Of a DNA stretch of 6,011 bases, positions 1-5,557 are shown one piece after another (the stretch's first letter is position 1; each line of letters begins with the position of its first letter). A program made the translations under genes and the position numbers. Location of the stretch: positions 11,238-17,248 of the forward strand of contig PEYL01000026.1 in the NCBI GenBank assembly GCA_002774415.1, given 5' to 3'. Below the pieces are notes generated by a model. That model did no database searches. It had not been told where the DNA came from and worked only from the letters and a program-made list of their open reading frames with translations. This DNA comes from Candidatus Portnoybacteria bacterium CG08_land_8_20_14_0_20_40_83. Lineage in GTDB: Bacteria > Patescibacteriota > Minisyncoccia > Portnoybacterales > GWB1-42-6.

Positions 1-73
1 AGTCATTTTTCTTTTTTACATCGGAGTTTTTAAAATAAATATAAACATCGGGCCGTTTTAAAATACTAATCTT

Positions 74-141
74 GTCATTCCTGCGAAAGCCAGAATCTAG
101 ACCTAAATTAATCATGGATTCAGTGTCAAACACGGAATGAC
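74..141. repeat. GTCATTCC-type dispersed palindromic repeat (MITE-like)
   Basis: The element opens with GTCATTCC (74-81) and closes with its exact reverse complement GGAATGAC (134-141). A second, inner inverted match is GAATC near the left arm and GATTC near the right arm. The left arm reads GTCATTCCTGCGAAAGC, which closely resembles the GTCATTCCCGCGAAAGCGGGAATC family of short palindromic repeats known from many bacterial genomes. Such repeats have no genes and usually sit between genes. This copy is degenerate in the middle. Its last bases contain the ATG used as the longest possible start of the next gene, so it may have reset that gene's 5' end. Confidence 0.7.
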
Positions 142-616
142 AAAAAATAAAATGGATATTCAACAATCAAATCCTTATCAACAAGCTCCATTATCCAATC
201 AGCCGACTGCGCAGCCCACGCCAGAACCCACAAAATCCAACAAACTCTGGCCGATTGATTGGGGACATAATACGTTTATAAAAATTGCCGACACAACTCT
301 TTTCTTTGGTGTTATAATAATTTCGGTTTTTACAATAATTTTGATTTTATGGGGTATCGTCGCCCCTGGCCCCATGGAGCCGAGTTTCACCCCATCAAAT
401 TTTATTAAAATCAATAGCTATTTTCGCATTTTAAATTCTGCATCTTTGGTTTTATTTATTTTTTCATTTTTTGTTTTTATCTTATCGGTCATAAAATTTA
501 AATCTTTAGATAAATTTGAAAAAATTTTCTTGTTTGCGCCAATATTTTCTTTTATTGTGCTTACGTTGGTAAGTTTACTTCAGCCATTTTGCTGCTTAAT
601 AACTAACCCTCAATGA
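137..616 (+). CDS. Small membrane protein, three predicted TM helices, unknown function
   Basis: I do not recognise this 159-aa protein. Residues 1-36 are polar and rich in Gln, Pro, Asn and Thr, so probably disordered. Three hydrophobic segments follow at about 54-76, 101-119 and 130-149, separated by short loops; the 120-129 loop is Lys-rich. A CysCys pair lies at 152-153 near the C-terminus. This looks like an inner-membrane protein with a cytoplasmic disordered tail, similar in layout to many short CPR membrane proteins. The ATG at 137 lies inside the terminal arm of the upstream repeat and has no ribosome binding site. The ATG at 152 (residue 6) is an equally good or better start and would give 154 aa. 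The stop is only 10 bases before gltX, so the two are likely co-transcribed. Confidence 0.7.
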   Translation: MTKNKMDIQQSNPYQQAPLSNQPTAQPTPEPTKSNKLWPIDWGHNTFIKIADTTLFFGVIIISVFTIILILWGIVAPGPMEPSFTPSNFIKINSYFRILNSASLVLFIFSFFVFILSVIKFKSLDKFEKIFLFAPIFSFIVLTLVSLLQPFCCLITNPQ

Positions 617-626
617 TTTTTTTATC

Positions 627-2201
627 ATGAAATTAAATTCTCTAATCCGCACCCGTTTTGCGCCGAGCCCCACCGGTTTTTTGCATATCGGGAGTTTGCG
701 CACCGCGCTTTATACTTATCTTTTTGCCAAACAATCAGGTGGCCAGTTCATTTTGCGGCTGGAAGATACTGACTTAGAAAGATTGGTTGAGGGCGCGGCT
801 GAAGCAATTTATAACGGCTTAAAATGGGCCGGTTTAAATTACGACGAAGGGCCTGATGTTGGCGGACCTTTTGGGCCGTACGTTCAGTCAAAGCGACTTG
901 ATTTGTATAAAAAGTACGCGAATGAATTAATTAAAAATGGTAATGCTTATTATTGTTTTTGCTCTGACGAGACATTGGAACAAATGCGCCAAGAACAAAT
1001 CGCCAAAAAACAAGCGCCAAAATACGATAGACGGTGCCTGAAGCTAAGGGACGAGGAGGTCAAACAAAAGCTGACGGCAAACGAGCCACGCGTCATCAGA
1101 ATGAAAATTCCTGAAAAACGAATTATTGAATTCACTGATATCGTGCGCGGCAAAGTCGCTTACAATACGAACGAGCTTGACGACCAGGTGCTTTTAAAAT
1201 CCGACGGCTATCCGACATATCACTTAGCAGTCGTTGTTGATGACCATCTGATGCAGATTTCCCATGTGACGCGTACAGAAGAATGGCTGCCCTCAACGCC
1301 AAAACATATTTTGCTTTATGAATATTTCGGCTGGGAAGCGCCGGCCTGGGCACATTTGCCGCTTTTATTAAATCCCGACAAAACAAAAATGAGCAAAAGA
1401 AAAGGCGATGTGATGGTTGGAGATTATATTAAAAAAGGTTATCTGCCTGAAGCCATGATAAATTTTCTGGCATTTTTGGGCTGGAATCCCGGCTTGCCCG
1501 CCGAAGCCTTGGCGAAGGCGGGAACGGAAAAAGAAATTTATTCAATGCAAGAATTATTAAAAGATTTTTCACTTGAAAAAGTCCATAAAGCCGGCGCGAT
1601 TTTTAATATTGAAAAGTTAAATTGGTATAACCAATATTATATGCGCCAGATACCTTTGGACAAACTGACCGAACTATGCATTCCATATCTTATAGAAAAT
1701 GATTTGATTGTCCCCAAATTTGACCATAGTTTTGACATTGCCGCTATGAAAGGCCCTTTTACTGTCAAAGATTTTGAAACTTGCCTAACAAAAGAAAAAA
1801 TTTCATTTGATTATATAAAAAAAGCGGTTGCTCTGGAACAAGAACGCTCAAAGACCTTATCGGAGATAGGGGAGAGCGTTAAATTCTTTTTTGAGGAACC
1901 CCAATATGACAAATCGCTTCTTTTCTGGAAAGACACGAGCGAAGAAGAAATAAAAAAATCTTTGCAGACTTTGCAAAAAATAATTAGCGACATTACCGAA
2001 AAAAAATTCAAAAAAGAAAATTTGCAGGAAATAATAATGCCCGAGGCTGAAAAATTGAGCGATAGGGGAATAATGCTTTGGCCTCTGCGCGCCGCGCTTT
2101 CGGGCCAGAAAGCTTCGCCCGGACCCTTTGAGATCGCCGAAGTTTTGGGAAAAGAAAAAACATTTGAAAGAATTTCATTTGCGATAAAAAAATTGGATTA
2201 G
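627..2201 (+). CDS. gltX: Glutamyl-tRNA synthetase (class I aminoacyl-tRNA synthetase)
   Basis: This enzyme charges tRNA(Glu) with glutamate in the cytoplasm, using ATP. The N-terminus has the family signature RFAPSPTG with a HIGH-type motif HIGS (residues 20-23). The second class I signature is KMSKRKG (254-260). Other hallmarks are SDGYPTYH, VVDDHLM and EEWLPSTPKH around 193-227. The catalytic Rossmann domain covers roughly 1-330 and the helical anticodon-binding domain the rest, ending in a GQKASPGPFEIAEVLGKE block. Length is 524 aa, somewhat above the usual 460-500. Cys110, Cys112 and Cys137 resemble the zinc site of some bacterial GluRSs, but the fourth ligand (His in E. coli) is absent, so zinc binding is doubtful. 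The usual RGEEW reads RTEEW (216-220). Whether it also charges tRNA(Gln) cannot be told from sequence alone. No ribosome binding site is visible; the leader is T-rich. Confidence 0.97.
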   Translation: MKLNSLIRTRFAPSPTGFLHIGSLRTALYTYLFAKQSGGQFILRLEDTDLERLVEGAAEAIYNGLKWAGLNYDEGPDVGGPFGPYVQSKRLDLYKKYANELIKNGNAYYCFCSDETLEQMRQEQIAKKQAPKYDRRCLKLRDEEVKQKLTANEPRVIRMKIPEKRIIEFTDIVRGKVAYNTNELDDQVLLKSDGYPTYHLAVVVDDHLMQISHVTRTEEWLPSTPKHILLYEYFGWEAPAWAHLPLLLNPDKTKMSKRKGDVMVGDYIKKGYLPEAMINFLAFLGWNPGLPAEALAKAGTEKEIYSMQELLKDFSLEKVHKAGAIFNIEKLNWYNQYYMRQIPLDKLTELCIPYLIENDLIVPKFDHSFDIAAMKGPFTVKDFETCLTKEKISFDYIKKAVALEQERSKTLSEIGESVKFFFEEPQYDKSLLFWKDTSEEEIKKSLQTLQKIISDITEKKFKKENLQEIIMPEAEKLSDRGIMLWPLRAALSGQKASPGPFEIAEVLGKEKTFERISFAIKKLD

Positions 2202-2225
2202 CGGCTGGTTTTACAACAAGAACGT

Positions 2226-2394
2226 AAATTTAAAAGTAAAAAATCAAAATGTAAAATGACGCATAGCGTCATCCTGAGCGAAGCGAAGAATCTCGCTATT
2301 TCTATGAGATCCTTCGGGCAACGCCCTCAGGATGACAACAAAGTTATCAATTTTTAATTTTGAATTGTCATTTTGACTTTTGCATTTTAAATTT
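2226..2394. repeat. Composite nested inverted repeat, AT-rich outer arms
   Basis: Two 26-base AT-rich arms face each other: 2226-2251, beginning AAATTTAAAA and ending CAAAATG, and 2369-2394, whose reverse complement begins and ends the same way. I count 22 of 26 matching bases. Between them lie a perfect 5-bp mini-palindrome, GACGC-ATA-GCGTC (2258-2270), and the GTCATCCTGAG palindrome listed separately. The arrangement looks like one palindromic repeat inserted in another, or a larger mobile palindrome. AT-rich arms of this wording are, from my memory, common between genes of CPR genomes. Reading through the right arm gives a false N-terminal extension to the next gene from a TTG at 2360. Confidence 0.65.
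2268..2336. repeat. GTCATCCTGAG dispersed palindromic repeat
   Basis: The ends GTCATCCTGAG (2268-2278) and CTCAGGATGAC (2326-2336) are perfect 11-base inverted repeats. Inside, CGAAGAATCTC (2284-2294) pairs with GAGATCCTTCG (2306-2316) with a single mismatch, around an 11-base loop. The right-hand spacer GGC-AAC-GCC (2317-2325) can form its own tiny hairpin. The wording GTCATCCTGAGCGAAGCGAAG matches a palindromic repeat family found between genes across many bacterial phyla. It sits 66 bases after the gltX stop, where no classical terminator is visible, so it may act as a transcript-ending or mRNA-protecting hairpin; that role is inference. Confidence 0.85.
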
Positions 2395-2404
2395 TAAATT
2401 AAAG

Positions 2405-3634
2405 ATGGGGACGAAATTTCGCAAAATCATAATTTTTTTAATTCTGTTAGCAACCATCACATTGCCTATTTTTACATCGGCTGAAACCACCGAAGAAATG
2501 AGGGCACAAATCGCGGCTAAGCAAGCCGAAATCCAGCAGCTGGAAAAACAAATCGCTGAATATAACGCCGAGCTCAAAAACAAAAAAAACCAGGAAAGTT
2601 CCCTAACCAAACAAATTGCCAACATGCAGCTCCAGATAAAAAAACTGGAGGCTGATATAAAATTGACCCAGACAAAAATTTCGGCCACTTCGCTTAAAAT
2701 TGATGAACTCTCTTCTGGTATCGCTGCCAAAAATGCCGAAATAGAAAAACAAAAACAAAACTTAAGCGAAACAATAAGAACGATAAACGAATATGACGAG
2801 GTATCGCCGCTTCAAATGGTTTTGGTCAGCGCTACTTTTTCCTCTTTCTTAAATTTAATGCAATCGGCCGAAAGCCTCCAAGCCGGCATTCAGACAAAGC
2901 TTGATCAAATCCAGCAATTAAAAACAGATCTGGAAAATTCAAAAGCCGAGGCGCAAGACCAAAAAGATCAGCTTGAACAATTACGCGGCCAGCTTTCCGG
3001 GCAAAATATCGTTTTAAATAATCAAAAAGGCGAAAAAAACGACCTGCTTTCCCAAACCAAAAATCAGGAAAAAAAATATCAGCAGATATTAACCGATCTG
3101 CAAAAACAGCAGCAGCAAATCCAAAAAGATATCTACGCTATTGAAGACAAGCTGCGACTGACGATTGACCCGAGTTCAATTCCCGTCTATCGCTCGGGCG
3201 TTCTTGCCTGGCCATTGCAAGGCGCAATCAATCAAAGATACGGCCCGACTTCGCAAACCGGTTTTATAAATAACGCTTATAATTTTCACAACGGAATTGA
3301 TATTGACACCAACATCGGCGACCCGATAAAATCGGCAGGGGACGGAGTTGTCAAAGCAATCGGCAATGACGGCAAATATGCTTATGGCAAATGGGTCGCT
3401 ATTGACCATCAAAACGGATTGATAACTTTGTACGGCCATTTTTCCGGCTATGCGGTTTCTGTCGGACAGAAAGTAAAAGCAGGGCAGGTTATCGGCTACG
3501 CGGGCAACACCGGTTTTTCAACCGGCCCGCATCTGCACTTCACGGTTTATGCCGCCAACACTTTTTCGGTGCAGGATAAATGGTACGGCTTGCTTCCTTT
3601 AGGCGGCTCAATTAATCCGATGAATTATTTATAG
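2405..3634 (+). CDS. Exported coiled-coil M23 metallopeptidase, EnvC-like murein hydrolase
   Basis: The ATG at 2405 gives 409 aa with a signal peptide: basic MGTKFRK, hydrophobic core to about residue 23, likely cleavage after Ala26 (TSA/ETT). Residues 27-132 and about 160-250 are long Gln/Lys/Glu-rich coiled coils. They are joined by a break at 133-158 like the hinge of EnvC-type proteins. The C-terminal lysostaphin-type M23 domain (about 265-409) has an intact active site: HNGID gives zinc ligands His295 and Asp299, HLH gives catalytic His376 and ligand His378, and YGH gives His345. The family cuts peptide cross-links of peptidoglycan; many coiled-coil members help daughter-cell separation. 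E. coli EnvC itself has a degenerate site and only activates amidases, whereas here the site is complete, so direct hydrolysis is expected. An in-frame TTG at 2360 would add 15 residues from repeat sequence and spoil the signal peptide. No strong ribosome binding site is seen. Confidence 0.93.
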   Translation: MGTKFRKIIIFLILLATITLPIFTSAETTEEMRAQIAAKQAEIQQLEKQIAEYNAELKNKKNQESSLTKQIANMQLQIKKLEADIKLTQTKISATSLKIDELSSGIAAKNAEIEKQKQNLSETIRTINEYDEVSPLQMVLVSATFSSFLNLMQSAESLQAGIQTKLDQIQQLKTDLENSKAEAQDQKDQLEQLRGQLSGQNIVLNNQKGEKNDLLSQTKNQEKKYQQILTDLQKQQQQIQKDIYAIEDKLRLTIDPSSIPVYRSGVLAWPLQGAINQRYGPTSQTGFINNAYNFHNGIDIDTNIGDPIKSAGDGVVKAIGNDGKYAYGKWVAIDHQNGLITLYGHFSGYAVSVGQKVKAGQVIGYAGNTGFSTGPHLHFTVYAANTFSVQDKWYGLLPLGGSINPMNYL

Positions 3635-3651
3635 AAAATAATATGAATGCG

Positions 3652-3746
3652 GGCAAAATTGTGCGATATAATTTTTAATTATGTTGTACAATTTCGCCAG
3701 ATTATCCGACAGAAACATCTGTTGGATAATCTATGTTGTGCGACGT
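3652..3746 (+). repeat. Structured two-hairpin element, copy 1
   Basis: Starting 17 bases after the M23 stop, hairpin A (3652-3698) pairs 22 positions around a TTT loop: 18 Watson-Crick, three G-T and one A-C mismatch. Hairpin B (3699-3732) abuts it and pairs AGATTATCCGACAG with CTGTTGGATAATCT, 14 positions including one G-T, loop AAACAT. Three bases later comes the tail TTGTGCGACGT (3736-3746). The tail can also pair in full, with three G-T, with the right arm of A (3681-3691), giving an alternative fold that encloses B. The G-T pairs on this strand suggest a + strand RNA. No T-run follows either hairpin, so these are not classical terminators. TATAAT (3667-3672) inside hairpin A lacks a convincing -35 partner. 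A related copy lies at 4147-4238. Confidence 0.7.
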
Positions 3747-3776
3747 AATCACTACTTTTAACACCTTCTCTTTTTT

Positions 3777-4136
3777 ATGCCCAAAATCCTTAAATTAGCC
3801 CTTATATTTATCTTTATTTTAGCTATTTTCGCTCCAGAAGCCCAAATTTTGGCCCAGGAAAGGCCTTTGGGTGCCCAAACGACGAATTATCTGCCAAGGC
3901 GGCAGGAGCTTACCCTGACCTTATCCAAAATACCTCTCTTTTTGATTAACTTCGTCGGGCAGGTAGTACCCATAAGTAGCCCGACCCAGGCGCTCAAAGC
4001 CATAAACGGCCTGAGAAACAAAACAACTATTCAAAGTGTCAAAAAATTTTTTAACGACTTTATATACGCATTAGGGGAGATAAAAGATGTTTTTTTAAAA
4101 TTAATTATGCAATTTTACAAAAAACTTTATCCTTAA
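3777..4136 (+). CDS. Small secreted or membrane-anchored protein, unknown function
   Basis: I do not recognise this 119-aa protein. It begins with a clear export signal: MPKILK, then a hydrophobic stretch at about 6-20, and a possible cleavage site after Ala26 (ILA/QER). If uncleaved, the segment would anchor the protein. The mature part has a polar stretch (27-48), a hydrophobic patch LFLINFVGQVV (54-64), and a C-terminal half (about 85-117) with lysines and regularly spaced hydrophobic residues, like an amphipathic helix; it ends KKLYP. There are no cysteines. No ribosome binding site is visible before the ATG; the leader is CTTCTCTTTTTT. The gene sits between two direct copies of a two-hairpin element, so its transcript probably carries one before and one after the coding region. 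The signal peptide supports a real gene, but family and role are unknown. Confidence 0.7.
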   Translation: MPKILKLALIFIFILAIFAPEAQILAQERPLGAQTTNYLPRRQELTLTLSKIPLFLINFVGQVVPISSPTQALKAINGLRNKTTIQSVKKFFNDFIYALGEIKDVFLKLIMQFYKKLYP

Positions 4137-4146
4137 TTATTCTTGA

Positions 4147-4238
4147 GGCGATATTGGGCGATGTTTTTAAACATTGCACAATCTCATCCCCCTTTTGCTA
4201 TATACAAGGTACGTCGCAAAAGGAATCTTGTGCGACGT
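4147..4238 (+). repeat. Structured two-hairpin element, copy 2
   Basis: This repeats the layout of 3652-3746 after the small secreted-protein gene. Hairpin A (4147-4188) pairs 20 positions: 15 Watson-Crick, two G-T and three mismatches. Its left arm GGCGATATTGGGCGAT matches copy 1 (GGCAAAATTGTGCGAT) at 13 of 16 bases, and the right arm matches at 11 of 16. Hairpin B (CCTTTTGC 4191-4198 with GCAAAAGG 4216-4223) has no sequence in common with copy 1's B but sits in the same place. The tail TTGTGCGACGT (4228-4238) is identical. The tail can pair with the A right arm (4171-4181; nine Watson-Crick, one G-T, one mismatch), as in copy 1. No T-run follows. Confidence 0.65.
4211..4238. other. Perfect 8-bp inverted repeat that excludes hairpin B of copy 2
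   Basis: ACGTCGCA (4211-4218) is the exact reverse complement of TGCGACGT (4231-4238), with a 12-base loop; AGG/CCT can extend the stem past a single bulged T. The left arm shares bases 4216-4218 with the right arm of hairpin B, so the two stems cannot form together. The right arm is part of the shared tail TTGTGCGACGT. The tail thus has two possible partners: this site and the right arm of hairpin A. Such competing stems are typical of attenuators, but no ligand or ribosome pausing site is evident. Confidence 0.5.
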
Positions 4239-4240
4239 CC

Positions 4241-4267
4241 TATATGGTTTGGCAAACTCGCCATATA
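4241..4267. other. TATATGG/CCATATA inverted repeat
   Basis: TATATGG (4241-4247) and CCATATA (4261-4267) form a 7-bp stem with a 13-base loop. An overlapping alternative is TGGC (4250-4253) with GCCA (4260-4263). It follows directly after the second structured element and has no equivalent after the first. It lies 67 bases before the nuclease start. No run of T follows, so a terminator role is not supported. Confidence 0.35.
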
Positions 4268-4307
4268 TAACTTAAACCTTACTATCCCCTTTAAACAGTG
4301 AAACATC

Positions 4308-4322
4308 CCTCGACAAGCTCGG
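4308..4322. repeat. Possible remnant of a CTTCGACAAGCTCAG-type repeat
   Basis: CCTCGACAAGCTCGG resembles the arm CCTTCGACAAGCTCAGG of a palindromic repeat common between bacterial genes. The opposite arm is absent, so this is at best a fragment. It lies 11 bases before the nuclease ATG, and its end supplies the only GGA upstream of that start (4321-4323, 10 bases from the ATG), a weak ribosome binding site. Confidence 0.3.
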
Positions 4323-4333
4323 AATAAATTTCT

Positions 4334-5494
4334 ATGCGTCTTTCCTACTCGGCTCTGGACACTTTCAAACAGTGTCCGCAAAAATATAAATTTCAATATG
4401 TTGATAAAATTTCCGCGCCAAAATCAAAGGAAGCGATTTTTGGCACTTTAATTCACAATGCCCTAAAGTTTTTCCATGACCCCCAACGCATTGTCTCCCC
4501 TACCGAAGAGGAACTACTCTCTTTTTGGAGTGAAAATTGGGCGCCTTCGGCATTCACAGACAGCCGCGAAGAAGCGGCTGCGTTTACCCAAGGCGTTTTA
4601 ATTTTAAAAAATTATTTTGCAAAAAATTCTCCGCTTCAGTTTAATATTATGGCGCTGGAAACCCCTTTTGAGGCACCTATAAAAATCGCCAACGAAATTC
4701 ATCTTGTCACCGGGAAAATAGACCGCGTTGATAAAATAGAAAACGATTTGCTTGAAGTGATTGATTATAAAACCGCCAAAAAAATGCCGGCGCAAAAAAA
4801 CGTTGACCATAATTTGCAGCTTTCGGTCTATCACATCGGCCTTGCCAATCGCTGGCCATCTATCAAACAAGAAAACCGTCCCATAAAAACATCCTTGTAT
4901 TTTTTAAAACACGGAGAAAAATTATCCAGCATAAAAACCAATCAAGATTTGCAATTTGCCGAGCAAAATGTTATAAACCTTTTGGAGCAAGTCAAAAAAG
5001 CACACGGAGAAGAAAAATTCCCTCCCCAGCCAGGGCCGCTTTGTCCTTGGTGTCCATATCAGCAAATCTGCCCTGTTTGGAAGCACAAATTCGTTGAACA
5101 AAAAATATTTTTTAACGACCAGGACGTAAAAGCTTTAATTAATGAATATATTTCTTTAAAGGACGAAGTTGATGAGCGGGCCAAAAAAATGACGGGGATA
5201 AAAGACACTTTTTCAAAATTTATGGACCAAGAAAATATGGAACGGTTGTTTTCCGATTCGGGTTTTATTGCCCGGCAGATGGTACAGCGTTTTAAATACG
5301 ATCCCCTTTTAATCAAAGATATCCTGGAGCCGCTGGGCAAATGGCAGGAAATTTTAAAAGTTGACGAAACAAAACTAAATAAGGCAATCAAAGAATTGCC
5401 TTATGATATCCGCCAAAAAATCGAAGAAGCGAGAAAATTATACAAAGAATATAAGACGTTTTCAATATCAAAGACGAAAAAGAAAAAACCTTAA
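4334..5494 (+). CDS. PD-(D/E)XK nuclease, RecB/AddB/Cas4-like, with probable 4Fe-4S cluster
   Basis: This 386-aa protein carries a RecB-type nuclease fold (PDDEXK_1 family), which cuts DNA using a divalent metal. Visible motifs in order are LSYSALDTFKQCPQKYKF at the N-terminus with Cys14; FGTLIHNAL with His41; GKIDRVD with Asp130; EVIDYKT with Asp144 and Lys146 as the catalytic D-x-K; and QLSVY (Gln162, Tyr166), the QxxxY motif. CPWCPYQQIC gives Cys237, Cys240 and Cys246, which with Cys14 match the four-cysteine iron-sulfur staple of AddB and Cas4. All key residues are present, so it is probably active. About 140 residues follow the cluster: charged and helical, with a Lys-rich end, not matched to a known domain. 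Cas4 proteins are usually near 200 aa, and no cas gene, helicase or CRISPR is nearby, so a stand-alone repair or DNA-end-processing nuclease is likelier. The start is set by the conserved LSYSAL block right after the ATG. Confidence 0.9.
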   Translation: MRLSYSALDTFKQCPQKYKFQYVDKISAPKSKEAIFGTLIHNALKFFHDPQRIVSPTEEELLSFWSENWAPSAFTDSREEAAAFTQGVLILKNYFAKNSPLQFNIMALETPFEAPIKIANEIHLVTGKIDRVDKIENDLLEVIDYKTAKKMPAQKNVDHNLQLSVYHIGLANRWPSIKQENRPIKTSLYFLKHGEKLSSIKTNQDLQFAEQNVINLLEQVKKAHGEEKFPPQPGPLCPWCPYQQICPVWKHKFVEQKIFFNDQDVKALINEYISLKDEVDERAKKMTGIKDTFSKFMDQENMERLFSDSGFIARQMVQRFKYDPLLIKDILEPLGKWQEILKVDETKLNKAIKELPYDIRQKIEEARKLYKEYKTFSISKTKKKKP

Positions 5495-5519
5495 CAAATT
5501 AATAAATTCGGTGTAATAT
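5491..5519 (+). promoter_or_regulatory. Putative sigma-70-type promoter
   Basis: TTAACA (5491-5496), one base from the TTGACA consensus, is followed after 17 bases by TAATAT (5514-5519), a fair -10 match. TATATT (5520-5525) is an alternative -10, but its spacing to TTAACA is too long. The -35 box overlaps the stop codon of the nuclease gene. Transcription would start near 5527, about 30 bases before the ATG of the 98-aa gene. In AT-rich DNA such matches arise by chance, so support comes mainly from its position before a strong ribosome binding site and a gene ending in its own terminator. Confidence 0.45.
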
Positions 5520-5543
5520 TATATTGTTCTTAAAAATATTAAA

Positions 5544-5550
5544 AAGGAGG
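5544..5550 (+). promoter_or_regulatory. Consensus Shine-Dalgarno sequence
   Basis: AAGGAGG lies 7 bases before the ATG at 5558, a full match to the anti-Shine-Dalgarno at an ideal distance. It fixes the start of the downstream gene. It is the only consensus ribosome binding site in the window; the other five genes have T-rich or A-rich leaders. Confidence 0.9.
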
Positions 5551-5557
5551 ACAGAAT

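Noticed and set aside
15..45. TTTACA and TATAAA as a promoter for the first gene
   Set aside because: The spacing is 19 bases, and such boxes are frequent in AT-rich spacer DNA; no independent support.
2..61. Possible C-terminal end of an upstream gene (open frame ending in TAA at 59-61, hydrophobic residues)
   Set aside because: Only about 19 codons are visible and the other two frames are open nearly as long; nothing distinguishes it from spacer.
613..628. ATGAT-TTTTTT-ATCAT hairpin covering the gltX start
   Set aside because: A 5-bp AT-only stem is too weak to support a regulatory claim.
2368..2730. Minus-strand ORF opposite the start of the M23 gene
   Set aside because: It is the antisense shadow of the coiled-coil region and has no domain or ribosome binding site of its own.
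3667..3672. Perfect TATAAT -10 box upstream of the small secreted-protein gene
   Set aside because: No reasonable -35 at 16-18 bases, and it lies inside the stem of hairpin A, whose AT-rich centre explains it.
3699..3732. Integron attC-like site, since GTTGGAT fits GTTRRRY
   Set aside because: The motif lies inside a continuous stem rather than at its ends, the partner reads ATCCGAC rather than RYYYAAC, the loop is only 6 bases, and no integrase is present.
3652..3732. Hairpins A and B as intrinsic terminators
   Set aside because: Neither is followed by a run of T.
4334..5494. Cas4 as part of a CRISPR system
   Set aside because: The protein is much longer than typical Cas4, and no cas gene or repeat-spacer array exists in the window.
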